Part shown: one piece after another, positions 17,764 to 27,347 of the stretch
Layout of the letters: every line of letters starts with the position of its first letter
Numbering within the stretch: the stretch's first letter is position 1
NCBI GenBank assembly: GCA_963717195.1
Contig: CAVQVR010000011.1
Coordinates: forward strand, 186,001 to 250,000
Reading direction: 5' to 3'
DNA: 64,000 nucleotides
Origin: JACDAE01 sp963717195
GTDB lineage: Bacteria > Chloroflexota > Ktedonobacteria > Ktedonobacterales > Ktedonobacteraceae
Translations under genes and position numbers: made by a program
The notes under the pieces: model-generated
Databases searched by the model: none
Told to the model about the DNA's origin: nothing
The model's input: the letters and a program-made list of their open reading frames with translations, nothing else

Positions 17764-19749
17764 ATGTTTCTTATGATCACTCCTATCGGCGAGGGACAGC
17801 CACTGTGGGAACCCTCAGCGGAGATGAAACAGCAGGCGAATGTAACGCATTATGCTCAATGGCTGGAAGATACGAGACGCTTGCACTTCGCAACGCGCGA
17901 AGACCTGTGGAAATGGTCGGTAACGCACATCGAAGATTTCTGGGCCTCGCTCTGGGAATATTTTCATATCAAGTCTTCTAAACCCTACACTACCGTACTG
18001 ACAGAGCGCAAGATGCCCGGAGCACAATGGTTTCCAGGTGCAGAACTAAATTATGCAGAACACACCTTTAGAAACGCCACACCGGATCGTCCCGCTCTGC
18101 TCTTTCGCTCCGAACGTCATGAGCAGGTCGAGGTTTCATGGGACGAACTGCGCCAAAAAGTAAGTGCAGTCGCTCAGGCTCTACGTAAGATGGGTATACA
18201 GCGCGGAGACCGCGTAGTAGCCTACATGCCCAACATCCCTGAGACCGTTATCGCCTTTCTGGCCTGCGCAAGCCTGGGCGCAACCTGGTCAAGTTGCTCA
18301 CCCGACTTTGGCACCCAGAGCATCATTGACCGCTTCCAGCAGATCGAACCCAGAGTGCTCTTCGCGGTCGACGGCTATCAGTACAATGGACGTACGTTTG
18401 ACCGTCTCCCCATCATCGCTGACCTACAAAAAGCGCTCCCAACAGTACAAAAAACGGTGCTCGTTCCCTATATTTCCAGTTCTCTGGAGCCCACAGGTCC
18501 CGATACAATCCTGTGGGCTTCCCTTCTTGAGGAGCAGGGTGAGCTCACCTTCGAGCGGGTACCATTCGACCATCCTCTGTGGGTTCTCTACTCATCAGGC
18601 ACGACCGGCTTGCCGAAAGCGATCGTACAGGGACACGGAGGCATTCTGCTGGAACACATGAAGCAGTTAACGCTGGACTCAGATTTAAAAGCGGGAGATC
18701 GTTTCTTCTGGTTCTCGACGACTGGCTGGATGATGTGGAATCTCCTGATTGGTGGCCTGCTGGTCGGAGCAACGGTGCTGCTCTATGATGGAAGTCCGGC
18801 CTATCCCGATATTGGGACGTTATGGAGATTCGCTCAAGATAGCAGCATGACGCTCTTTGGAATCAGCGCGGGCTATATCGCATCCTGCATGAAAGCGGGT
18901 ATTGAACCGGGCCAGATGTATGATCTGAGCAAATTGCACACTCTTGGTTCAACCGGATCGCCCCTATCGCCGGAAGGGTTTCACTGGGTATACGAGCACG
19001 TGAAGCGCAATCTCTGGCTGGCCTCTATCAGTGGTGGAACTGATGTCTGTTCGGCCTTCGTGGGCGGCTCAATTCTGCTGCCAGTCCATACAGGCGTGTT
19101 GCAATGCCGTCTACTCGGTGCGAGTGTGGAGTCGTTTGATGAGCAGGGGCACGCGCTTACCGACGAGGTGGGAGAACTGGTCATCACACAGCCAATGCCT
19201 TCCATGCCCTTGTACTTCTGGAATGATCCCGAGGGACAGCGCTATGCCGAAAGCTACTTTAGCATGTACCCTGGTATATGGCGACATGGTGACTGGATTA
19301 AGATTACGCCGCAAGGTAGCGCTATTATCTATGGGCGCTCCGACTCCACGATCAATCGCATGGGCATTCGTATGGGAAGCAGCGAGATCTATCGCGTCGT
19401 TGAGGGTATACCTGAGGTACTCGACAGCCTGATTATAGGAGTTGAACAATCTGGTGGACGCTACTATATGCCGCTCTTTGTAGTACTACGCGAAGGCGTG
19501 GGGTTGGATGAAGCGCTCAAAACAAAGATCAAAACTACCTTGCGCACGCACATCTCTCCCCATCATGTGCCAGACGAGATCATACAGGTTGGAGATGTTC
19601 CACGCACACTCAGTGGCAAAAAGCTAGAGGTGCCGATCAAGAAGCTATTCATGGGCGTCCCGGTAGAAAAAGCGATCAGTATGGATGCACTGAGTAATCC
19701 GCAAGCGCTTCAGTTCTATATTGGATTGGCACAACAAAAAAACGTATAA
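17764..19749 (+). CDS. Acetoacetyl-CoA synthetase
   Basis: A 661-residue ANL-superfamily adenylating enzyme of the usual AacS length. It activates acetoacetate to acetoacetyl-CoA with ATP. The N-terminal ACAS domain (WEPSAEMKQQANVTHYAQWL) is followed by the P-loop-like LYSSGTTGLPKAIVQGHGG and the adenylate-binding SISGGTDVCSAFVGG, which is characteristic of acetoacetyl-CoA rather than acetyl-CoA synthetases. The hinge region (GRSDSTINRMGIRMGSSEIY) and the catalytic lysine motif LSGKKLEVPIKKL come last. The start at 17764 follows GAGAAAGGCAGG; an in-frame ATG at 17773 is possible. With the hydroxybutyrate dehydrogenase just upstream it forms a route from 3-hydroxybutyrate (for example from PHB) to acetyl-CoA. 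A TetR gene lies convergent downstream. Confidence 0.92.
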   Translation: MFLMITPIGEGQPLWEPSAEMKQQANVTHYAQWLEDTRRLHFATREDLWKWSVTHIEDFWASLWEYFHIKSSKPYTTVLTERKMPGAQWFPGAELNYAEHTFRNATPDRPALLFRSERHEQVEVSWDELRQKVSAVAQALRKMGIQRGDRVVAYMPNIPETVIAFLACASLGATWSSCSPDFGTQSIIDRFQQIEPRVLFAVDGYQYNGRTFDRLPIIADLQKALPTVQKTVLVPYISSSLEPTGPDTILWASLLEEQGELTFERVPFDHPLWVLYSSGTTGLPKAIVQGHGGILLEHMKQLTLDSDLKAGDRFFWFSTTGWMMWNLLIGGLLVGATVLLYDGSPAYPDIGTLWRFAQDSSMTLFGISAGYIASCMKAGIEPGQMYDLSKLHTLGSTGSPLSPEGFHWVYEHVKRNLWLASISGGTDVCSAFVGGSILLPVHTGVLQCRLLGASVESFDEQGHALTDEVGELVITQPMPSMPLYFWNDPEGQRYAESYFSMYPGIWRHGDWIKITPQGSAIIYGRSDSTINRMGIRMGSSEIYRVVEGIPEVLDSLIIGVEQSGGRYYMPLFVVLREGVGLDEALKTKIKTTLRTHISPHHVPDEIIQVGDVPRTLSGKKLEVPIKKLFMGVPVEKAISMDALSNPQALQFYIGLAQQKNV

Positions 19750-19805
19750 ACACTACCAGCAGGTGGTGTTCCATCAAACATCTTGTAGACCCATGGCGTA
19801 CATGC

Positions 19806-19856
19806 GCACGGATTTATAAATCGTGTAGGGGTGCCATTTATTAACCCGTGCGTTCA
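19806..19856. repeat. Short member of the ATTTATAAAT / GTAGGGGTGCC repeat family
   Basis: GCACGGATTTATAAAT faces GCCATTTATTAACCCGTGC across a GTAGGGG centre. The arms and the central motif are shared with the larger repeat at 15581-15720. It lies between the 3' ends of two converging genes. Confidence 0.65.
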
Positions 19857-19877
19857 CAATGCCCAGGAGGCACTTTA

Positions 19878-20465
19878 TCAGCGTATTCCCATGGCGTGGC
19901 GTATGAAGCGCATGGTCTCTTCAATATAGATTTCGGGAGCGGTATGGGTATCATACAGGTAGCACTCATCGATAGCGTAGTAGACAAGGCCAACGATGAG
20001 GATTGCCGTGATGCGAGTGTTCATGTGTGCGGAAACATGACCATGCGTTTTTTCCTCTTCGAGCAAGCCAGCAATAAGATCATAATAGGGGGAAAAGATG
20101 CGCTCTCGCTCTTCAGGATGTTCGCTCCAAGGAATACTGGAATGCACGACACCCAGCACGTCGCGGTACTGACCGGTGACCTCGAAAGCAATGCGGATAC
20201 TTTTATTGATCCATTCTTCCGGTTGTTTTGCCTGAGAGTATGCTTCCAGAATAGCCACCTTAATCTTCTCCTGAACCTCGCCTGCCAGTTCAACGGCAAT
20301 TGAGACCTTTGAAGGGAAATACAGATAAAAGGTTCCCTGCGCTACCCCGGTGCGGGATACGATCTCGGAGACGGTGGTTGCCTCGTATCCCTTTTCCGCA
20401 AAAATCTCGCGTGCGGCTCTGAGTAGTTCGACGCGCCGTGTTGTCTTGCTTCTTGAATTGGCCAT
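19878..20465 (-). CDS. TetR/AcrR-family transcriptional regulator
   Basis: A 195-residue regulator. The N-terminal helix-turn-helix is canonical: RVELLRAAREIFAEKGYEAT, then TVSEIVSRTGVAQGTFYLYF, then PSKVSIAVELAGE. The C-terminal two-thirds is the divergent ligand-binding and dimer domain; the effector is unknown. The start ATG at 20465 has AGAAGG upstream. It faces acetoacetyl-CoA synthetase end to end, and the closest gene in the other direction is the membrane protein at 20949, so it may control itself and that gene or a distant regulon. No palindromic operator is obvious in the 480 bases upstream. Confidence 0.9.
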   Translation of the reverse strand: MANSRSKTTRRVELLRAAREIFAEKGYEATTVSEIVSRTGVAQGTFYLYFPSKVSIAVELAGEVQEKIKVAILEAYSQAKQPEEWINKSIRIAFEVTGQYRDVLGVVHSSIPWSEHPEERERIFSPYYDLIAGLLEEEKTHGHVSAHMNTRITAILIVGLVYYAIDECYLYDTHTAPEIYIEETMRFIRHAMGIR

Positions 20466-20948
20466 TCAATAACCTTCTGGTCCCTATTCTTCTGTTCGGC
20501 ATTCTTAACAAATGTTTTTTAAGCATAGCATAGGGAAGGGAAAAAATGCAAAGGTGAGCCCCCACGGGCTTGTGAACGACACCTCTACAATTGGGATGGA
20601 ATCGTCCTGGTGGAGAACCAGATGAAATGCGGTCAGTGCAGTACGTTTACGTTGCAAGGGACACAATAGTACTATCTACTATTCTATGTACCCAATGAAT
20701 ATCCTACAACACGCTCACCAGCTCTAGTTTACCTCTTATGGGTGTTAATTAGATGCAATATAATCGTTCTAAATTCAGGAGGAAGGATGAATAGAGGGGA
20801 CGAGTAGGAGAATAAGCAAGGAAGTGTTTCGAATAAACTATCAAGCGATACGAAGATGATAAGAAAGACTCTATATCTATAGAAACCACTATGTAAAACA
20901 TAGTAATTGTTTCTATATTTTATCTATATTTTGTTTATTGAGGTAGAT
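20466..20948. other. Intergenic region with a decayed repeat fragment
   Basis: No gene is supported. CACGGGCTTGTGAACGAC with CACCTCTAC at about 20559-20590 is a degraded half of the 847-1073 type repeat. The right half is A/T-rich and should hold the promoter of the membrane protein gene. Confidence 0.45.
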
Positions 20949-22595
20949 ATGTTAAAAGAAACGGATTCGTTAGATAAAAATGTCGTTTATAGTACGAAAA
21001 GCAGCCTTCTCTGTAAAAAATATGAGCCGTATCTGAGGGCTTTTTTGGTGTCGTGGACGGGAAAAGCTATCCTGGCGCTGTGTCTATCGTTGTTTTTCGG
21101 TGGCATTTATCTTTATGCATCACGCATTGTTTTACATAGTTCAGATAATGCAAGTATTCTTTTGCAAGCGTACGATCTTATTCACACCAGCAAGATTTTA
21201 AAAGGGTGGTATCTTCCGAGCGATGATTTTATCACTCTGGATATGCCATTGTATGCGCTTGGGCTCTTGCTAGGTTTGAATATGCAAGTATTGATGAAAG
21301 TTATTCCGGTATTACTTTTTACAGGGGTTACGCTTTCAGGAATGTACCTTGCGGGATCCCTTGGAAAAACAGGAATACAAAAAATACTTGCAGTAGTAAC
21401 GTTCATAGCAATTGTAGCATTCCCTTCTTACGATATGCTAACCCAGGTTTTACAGGGCCCAATCCATATCGGAACAATACTTGGAACGCTGCTGGCCTTT
21501 ATCGCCTATTACTTCTACAAAGAGCGCTCTTATAAGATAGTATCTTTACTGATCCTCGGAATATTGACCGTGCTTCTTGTTATTGGGGATCCGATGAGCG
21601 AGGTTATCCTGGTTGTTCCAATTCTTCTCGTTGAAACACTCCTTTTATATAAAAGCAAATTTACGTCGCGTAGCCAATATATCATTATAGGGATAGTGTT
21701 GCTAAGCACTCTTCTTGCCTTATATACACGGCATGTATGGGGACACTATACCCATATACAGACTCTTAATGCGTTAAACTTTCAAACGGTTGAAGATATT
21801 GTAAAACAGGCACAGGATGCGATTCAGACCATTTTTTTCTTATTCCACGGAGGCTTCTTCCAAAACAGTGTCTACAGCCGGAGAGATATTCCGGAACTGC
21901 TGAATGCGGTACTTGTTGTCTCGCTTGGAATAGGTATCTGGAAGTGGCGGCGGAAGATATTTTCATTGGAGAGTTCTCAAGACGCTTTAACAGCTGTGCT
22001 TATTCTGGCTATCATGGCCAATATATTTGTTTTTGTATTTACAGATGTGGCCGCTGGTGCCATTCCTCGATACCTCATCCCTGTATTTATCTTTGGGGGA
22101 ATAATAGCTTTTCCCATGTTGTCCTATATCAAAAAGCCGGAATTGTATATTGCGATTATCGGGCTTTTTCTACTCAATAGCGCTTTGTTATTCCATACGC
22201 TTTATCGTATGCCTCCTGTAGTGCAGCCAGAAAAAGCCGTGATCTCATTTTTGCAGGAAAAGCATCTGACGAAGGGGATTGGACAATACTGGAGCGCGAC
22301 ATCAATTACAGGACAAAGCAATTATACTATTACCATACGGCAAGTTCAATTAGTCCATCAACGAATTCATCAAGCTTTGTTTCTATCAAACGATAACTGG
22401 TTTCGTGATGACGCTATTAAGGACAGCCAGTTTATTATCTATAGGACGACCGATAAAGGTTTCTATAAAGCATCGGTCGGGTCTTTTGGGAAACCAGATC
22501 ATATCTATACTGTTGGTAACTATATTATTCTTGCCTGGAATACACCTTTATTTCTCCATGCCAGGCCGGGGTATCGTTTTTATATAACTAGCTAG
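20949..22595 (+). CDS. Polytopic membrane protein, possible GT-C-type glycosyltransferase, copy 1 of a duplicated pair
   Basis: About 548 residues from the ATG at 20949 (GAGGTAGAT upstream; the longer frame from 20907 is leader-like). The product has about eleven to twelve membrane segments and a C-terminal soluble part. The first external loop reads LHSSDNASILLQAYDLIHTS, with an acidic residue after the first membrane helix as in GT-C enzymes that use lipid-linked sugars. LNMQVLMKVIP and IVAFPSY follow. The C-terminal region has GIGQYWSATSITGQSNYTIT. I do not recognise a named family, and enzymatic activity is only a possibility. A paralog of the same architecture lies at 24439-26091. The stop overlaps the stop of the convergent MFS gene. 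Confidence 0.7.
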   Translation: MLKETDSLDKNVVYSTKSSLLCKKYEPYLRAFLVSWTGKAILALCLSLFFGGIYLYASRIVLHSSDNASILLQAYDLIHTSKILKGWYLPSDDFITLDMPLYALGLLLGLNMQVLMKVIPVLLFTGVTLSGMYLAGSLGKTGIQKILAVVTFIAIVAFPSYDMLTQVLQGPIHIGTILGTLLAFIAYYFYKERSYKIVSLLILGILTVLLVIGDPMSEVILVVPILLVETLLLYKSKFTSRSQYIIIGIVLLSTLLALYTRHVWGHYTHIQTLNALNFQTVEDIVKQAQDAIQTIFFLFHGGFFQNSVYSRRDIPELLNAVLVVSLGIGIWKWRRKIFSLESSQDALTAVLILAIMANIFVFVFTDVAAGAIPRYLIPVFIFGGIIAFPMLSYIKKPELYIAIIGLFLLNSALLFHTLYRMPPVVQPEKAVISFLQEKHLTKGIGQYWSATSITGQSNYTITIRQVQLVHQRIHQALFLSNDNWFRDDAIKDSQFIIYRTTDKGFYKASVGSFGKPDHIYTVGNYIILAWNTPLFLHARPGYRFYITS

Positions 22596-24157
22596 GGTTC
22601 GTGATCCGCTAATACTGCGTCTGTTTGGGGAACGGGAATAGTACCACGCAGCAAATCATGCCCGTGCCTCCGAACATAGAGTACGCTCACAAGTGATATC
22701 AGACCCATCATCGTGGAAAAGGCCATCAATCCATAAAACCCGGCCAAGTCTACACAAAGGCCCCCGAGAACAGTCCCAAGCAATTGTCCTGTCGCCAGCA
22801 CCACTGAGTACAGACCCATAACTGCGCCACGCTGATATGGGAGCGTTTCAGATAAGGCACTCATCTGCGTCAATGCTACAGGAGTAAACCCGCTTAAAAG
22901 CAATATTCCTGGTATAACCAGAAGAACCAGGCTGAGCGCGAGAGGTTTCACGCTTGCAGGTAACACCTCGGGATTCTCGGCCAATCCATTGAGGGATGTG
23001 AGAGCTACGATCATCAGCGCGAGTCCGCTAAGGCTAATCAGCATTATTGTTGTCCGGCGCATGCGTGAGAGCAACGGAGTCCATAACACCATACCTAATA
23101 GAAATATCAGTGCGAAGATGCCCACCCAGAGCGAGGCACCCATCTTGCTAAACCCGCCATAGAGTAACTGATGGGGATGACGAGCATCAGCCGCTGGATC
23201 AGGATAGGCAAGCATAATCAAAATGAGCGTCGTCCACGAACCCACCAGCGCATTAACTGAGAACCAGGCAGGCAGAAAAGTGAAGATCTGCTTATGACGA
23301 AGCACTGTCAGACTGGTGAGCAACGAACCTTGTGGCTTCATTTCGTGTTGCTGCAAACTCTCCTTCAGCCCAACGTTTACCAGCAGCAAGACGAATAGAT
23401 ACATACCGATCACCACGAGAAAGCCGCGCGTGCCCATCGCACTACTGATCTTGCCGCCAAAGGGGGTAGCCAGTGAGATACCTGCCACGGTAACGATCTC
23501 GAATGCCGTCATCACCTGTGCTCGCTGGCGTTCTGAACCAGCACTGACATCAGTGATGTAGCCAAGAGTGGCTGGTACATTCATACCCGACGACGTACCT
23601 TCAAGTAAGCGACCGATGAAAATAATAAGCAAGAAGAGAAGCAGGCTGATATTGATTACGTGAACATCCGGTCGTGGAAACAGTCGTGTTGCGAATAGCA
23701 TACTGGTAGTTGCCATTGCGGCCAATAAAGGTGATAGCAAGAGAAAGGGTCTGCGCCCAATGCGATCAGAGAAACTGCCAACCAGGGGTGAGACCAACAA
23801 TTCGGTAATATAGAAGGACTCGAGAATCAAGGTAACAACCGTCGCCGAAGCGAAGCGTTCACCGAGATAGAAGCTCAAAATCACAAAACTAAGGCGACCG
23901 GCGATACGTGCCAGTAGAGCCGAGGTAACAGCAATGCTGAGAGAACCTTTGTGGACAGGTTCTCGCACTATTTGCAGTTGCTCCGAATTTGGCTTTTCTT
24001 CCCTGGCAGTGTTAAACATATGTATGTCTTTTGTCTGTTTTACGTTATCGACGGACATGGCCTTCTGTATACTTTCTTTCGTCACAGCATTGCTTCGGCG
24101 AGGGACCGGTACTGTACTCACGGGAGTAAACGTGTAAGTGCGCACATAATAGTGCAT
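22592..24157 (-). CDS. Major facilitator superfamily transporter
   Basis: A 521-residue MFS protein with a soluble N-terminal extension of about 70 residues and about twelve membrane helices. The loop 2-3 signature VGSFSDRIGRRPFLLLSPLL is the MFS motif A (GxxxDRxGRRP). The cytoplasmic N-terminal segment contains several possible starts (Met at residues 34 and 47), so the true N-terminus is uncertain. Substrate cannot be told; drug or metabolite efflux is common in this group. It sits inside a duplicated block: identical membrane protein genes flank it and its last bases were copied along with them. Confidence 0.85.
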   Translation of the reverse strand: MHYYVRTYTFTPVSTVPVPRRSNAVTKESIQKAMSVDNVKQTKDIHMFNTAREEKPNSEQLQIVREPVHKGSLSIAVTSALLARIAGRLSFVILSFYLGERFASATVVTLILESFYITELLVSPLVGSFSDRIGRRPFLLLSPLLAAMATTSMLFATRLFPRPDVHVINISLLLFLLIIFIGRLLEGTSSGMNVPATLGYITDVSAGSERQRAQVMTAFEIVTVAGISLATPFGGKISSAMGTRGFLVVIGMYLFVLLLVNVGLKESLQQHEMKPQGSLLTSLTVLRHKQIFTFLPAWFSVNALVGSWTTLILIMLAYPDPAADARHPHQLLYGGFSKMGASLWVGIFALIFLLGMVLWTPLLSRMRRTTIMLISLSGLALMIVALTSLNGLAENPEVLPASVKPLALSLVLLVIPGILLLSGFTPVALTQMSALSETLPYQRGAVMGLYSVVLATGQLLGTVLGGLCVDLAGFYGLMAFSTMMGLISLVSVLYVRRHGHDLLRGTIPVPQTDAVLADHEP

Positions 24158-24438
24158 ACTTTAGAATATAGTGAGCGTTTCTTTCTCTTTTTCTTACATT
24201 TCTAAGACGAGTGGGAATTTAAAAAGGTCACTTATCAAGTGAGGTCTGATTGTCGCCTCCATTTCCTGTTATTAGAGTATGAAAAGCAGGCAGTTCTTAT
24301 GTAAATAAATGCGTAAATTTACGAATAGTGAGATGAAGAAAATATTTTGTCATTCATTTATACTATACTAAATACGGTGAGGAATTCGTGTAGAGTAGCG
24401 GCTAAATAGCTTATCTATATTTATAGGAGGTAGTGATA

Positions 24439-26091
24439 ATGAAAGTAATTGATTTGCTGAACAAACGTATTGCTTACAGTATGAAAAGGGGTAGCCTTCT
24501 CTATAAAAAATATGCGCGATTTCCTGAGCTTTATCCCTTATCATGGAGCGCGAAAATAGCCCTGGCCTTCTGTGCGCTTTTGCTTTTTTGTGGCCTTTAT
24601 CTTTATGAAGCACGCATTGTTTTACATAGTTCAGATAATGCAAGTATTCTTCTGCAAGCATATGATTTTATTCATACAAGCAAGATTTTACAGGGATGGT
24701 ATCTTCCGGCAGATAGTTACGTCACGATCGATATGCCATTCTATGTGCTGGGGCTTTTGTCAGGTTTCGATATGCCTGTCCTGATGAAAATTATTCCAGC
24801 ACTGCTCTATACAGGAATCGTGTTTTCAGGGATGTACCTGGCTTCCTTTGGAAAAAAAGGCAAGCCAAAAATACTTGCAATCATGGCTTTTCTTGCAATT
24901 GTAGCATTTCCTTCTTATAATACAGCAACGCAAGTTTTACAGGGACCGATCCACATAGGAACCATACTTGGAGTCCTGCTGGCCTTGATTGCCTATTGCT
25001 GCTACAAAGAGTACTCCCACAAGATTGTATCTTTACTGATACTCGGCATTTTGACTCTCCTCCTTGTGGTTGGGGACCCAATGAGCGAAGTTATTCTGGT
25101 TGCTCCAATTCTTCTGGTTGAAGGAATTCTCTTATACAAGAAGAGATTCCGATCTCGCAGTCAGTATGCCATCATAGGAACAATACTATCTGGTACTCTT
25201 TGCGCTTTCTACGTGCAGCATATATGGAAACATTATATCCACATACAGACGTTTAATACTTTGACATTTGAAAATATGTCTACTGCTATGAAACGCACTC
25301 AAGATGCCATTCAGATCGTCTTTTCGTTATTTCATGGAGACTTCTTTCAAAAGCACGTTTCCAGTCCGAAAATTATTCCTGTTCTCCTGAATGCTGCCTT
25401 TATCCTTTTACTTGCAATAGGCACTTCGAAGTGGGTAAAGAAGATATTTTCACTAGAAACTTCTCAAGATGCGCTAATAACCGTACTGGTACTTGCAATG
25501 ACAGGCAACTTATTTTTCTATATATTTACTAATATATCTAATGTTCCTGTTCTTCGATATCTTTTACCGGTATTTATCTTTATGGGGATAGTGGCATTTT
25601 CTCTTTTATCTTATATAAAGAAGAGAGAATTATATATAATTATTTTAGGAGTTTTTATGCTTAATAGTTCTCTCTCCATGTATATGCTTTATCGTACTCC
25701 TCCTGCCATACAGCCAGAAAACGCTGTGATCTCATTTCTACAGCAAAAACACTTGACGAAAGGGATCGGCCAATACTGGAGCGCGGCATCAATTACAGGG
25801 CAAAGCAATTATGCTATTACTATAAGGCAAGTGAAAGTGATCCATAATCAAATTCACCTTGATCCTGTGCTTGCAAATGATAACTGGTTTAGTGATGATA
25901 GTCTAAAGGACTGTCAGTTTATCATCTATAGGACGGTCGATAAAGGGTTTTATAATGCATCTGTAGGATCATTTGGGAAGCCAGATCGTGTCTATACCGT
26001 TGGTACCTATATTATTCTTGCCTGGCATACACCTTTATTGCGCCATACCAGGCCCATGTATCGTTTTTATATACCTGGCCTGGGTTCGTGA
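24439..26091 (+). CDS. Polytopic membrane protein, copy 2 of the duplicated pair
   Basis: About 550 residues from the ATG at 24439, eight bases after a perfect AGGAGG. It parallels copy 1 throughout (LHSSDNASILLQAYDFIHTS, ATQVLQGPIHIGTILGVLLA, GIGQYWSAASITGQSNYAIT). The closing bases differ: copy 1 ends at a TAG, while here that triplet is CTG and reading continues through GGT TCG to a TGA that lies in DNA copied from the end of the MFS gene. Divergence between the copies is moderate, most of it in the membrane segments, which fits an old duplication with both copies under selection. Function as for copy 1, unproven. Confidence 0.7.
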   Translation: MKVIDLLNKRIAYSMKRGSLLYKKYARFPELYPLSWSAKIALAFCALLLFCGLYLYEARIVLHSSDNASILLQAYDFIHTSKILQGWYLPADSYVTIDMPFYVLGLLSGFDMPVLMKIIPALLYTGIVFSGMYLASFGKKGKPKILAIMAFLAIVAFPSYNTATQVLQGPIHIGTILGVLLALIAYCCYKEYSHKIVSLLILGILTLLLVVGDPMSEVILVAPILLVEGILLYKKRFRSRSQYAIIGTILSGTLCAFYVQHIWKHYIHIQTFNTLTFENMSTAMKRTQDAIQIVFSLFHGDFFQKHVSSPKIIPVLLNAAFILLLAIGTSKWVKKIFSLETSQDALITVLVLAMTGNLFFYIFTNISNVPVLRYLLPVFIFMGIVAFSLLSYIKKRELYIIILGVFMLNSSLSMYMLYRTPPAIQPENAVISFLQQKHLTKGIGQYWSAASITGQSNYAITIRQVKVIHNQIHLDPVLANDNWFSDDSLKDCQFIIYRTVDKGFYNASVGSFGKPDRVYTVGTYIILAWHTPLLRHTRPMYRFYIPGLGS

Positions 26092-26125
26092 TCCGCTAAT
26101 TCTTCATCTGTTTGGGATAATGGGT
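26082..26125. repeat. Copied remnant of the MFS gene 3' end
   Basis: GGGTTCGTGATCCGCTAAT at 26082-26100 is identical to 22595-22613, which encodes the last residues of the MFS protein on the other strand. Similarity continues weakly through TCTGTTTGGG. It marks the downstream limit of the tandem duplication. Confidence 0.8.
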
Positions 26126-26217
26126 CTGTTTAAGCTTGTCCATTTTATTCTTTATAATTGGGTACATGCAGTAAGTAGTATGATAAAAGGAGATTAAAAA
26201 GACTCAAGGAGCATCCA

Positions 26218-27132
26218 ATGTTCACCATTCCCGACGAATTTGCACGCTTCATGCAGATACAGCATGGCGAAAATGGCCTCGCCTGGCTTGCTCGTTTACC
26301 TGATATCCTTGCAACCTGCGAACAACGCTGGCATCTCAAGCTCGGTGCTCCCTTTGCCAATCTGTCATATCATTACGTTGTTCCCGGTGTGCGCGACGAT
26401 GGTACACACGTGGTCATGAAAGCATTTTCGCCAACCGGTGAATTCGCATTACAAACTGAGGCGCTCCATCTTTTTGCTGGGCAAGGGAGTGTGCGCCTGC
26501 TGGACGACAATTCTGATAACGAAGTACAACTGCTGGAGCGATTGGAACCGGGCACGCTGCTGAGTACGCTGGAAGACGATGAGCAAGCGACTTCTATTGC
26601 TGCTTCGATCATGCGTCAATTGTGGCGACCAGCTCCAACCAGTTCTGCATTTCCCACGATTCTCAAATGGGGCGCTGGGCTTGTCCGCTTGCGTCGCTAT
26701 TACAATGGCAGAACTGGCCCGTTTCCAGCCTGGTTGGTCGAGCAAGCCGAAACACTCTTCGCCGAACTCAGCATCTCCATGGCTGAACCAATGCTCTTAC
26801 ACGGTGATTTTCATCAGGAAAATATCCTTGCCGCTGATCACGAACGCTGGCTGGCAATCGATCCGAAAGGACTGATCGGTGAGCCTGCCTACGAGATAGG
26901 GCCATTATTGCACAACCCTTTGCCTCAACTCCTGATGGCACCGCAACCAGGGCGTATCCTTGCCCGGCGCATCGACCAGCTATCCGAGGAACTGGGCTTT
27001 GATCGAGCCCGCGTTCGAGGTTGGGGAGTATACCAGGCCTTGCTCGCCTCGTGGTGGAATGTAGAGGATACCGGTAAGCATGGGGAAGGAACGCTGAAAT
27101 GTGCTGAACTGTTGTCAGCGATAAAGGTCTGA
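26218..27132 (+). CDS. Aminoglycoside/hydroxyurea phosphotransferase-like protein (APH(6)/StrB type)
   Basis: A 304-residue kinase-fold protein. Catalytic loop MLLHGDFHQENILAADHERW and metal-binding WLAIDPKGLIGEPAYEIGPL are the signatures of the APH(6)/hydroxyurea group, with IDPKG in place of a plain DFG-type motif. The N-terminal lobe keeps VVMKAFSPTGE, the ATP-binding lysine. Related enzymes phosphorylate streptomycin; chromosomal members of this family often have other or unknown substrates, so resistance cannot be claimed. The gene stands alone behind AAGGAG at 26209-26214 and precedes the Wadjet-type operon. Confidence 0.85.
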   Translation: MFTIPDEFARFMQIQHGENGLAWLARLPDILATCEQRWHLKLGAPFANLSYHYVVPGVRDDGTHVVMKAFSPTGEFALQTEALHLFAGQGSVRLLDDNSDNEVQLLERLEPGTLLSTLEDDEQATSIAASIMRQLWRPAPTSSAFPTILKWGAGLVRLRRYYNGRTGPFPAWLVEQAETLFAELSISMAEPMLLHGDFHQENILAADHERWLAIDPKGLIGEPAYEIGPLLHNPLPQLLMAPQPGRILARRIDQLSEELGFDRARVRGWGVYQALLASWWNVEDTGKHGEGTLKCAELLSAIKV

Positions 27133-27347
27133 TAGTGAAACATTGATAATCCATTTGTACCTGTGTGTCCGCAAAGTCCTATCAATGTGTGGTAAAATAG
27201 AACAACTGATAATAACTGGTAGTAATAAGTACACTTTTTGCAAACAGTACTAGATTACTTGAGTGCTGGTTGATCGTGGACGCATTATATTGACCTCTGG
27301 ACACTTATCTGAATCACCCATAAGGAAACAGGTACAGACTTAAAAGA

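Noticed and set aside
847..20590. CRISPR array from recurring palindromes
   Set aside because: Repeat copies are dispersed, differ in length and orientation, and lack regular spacers or cas genes.
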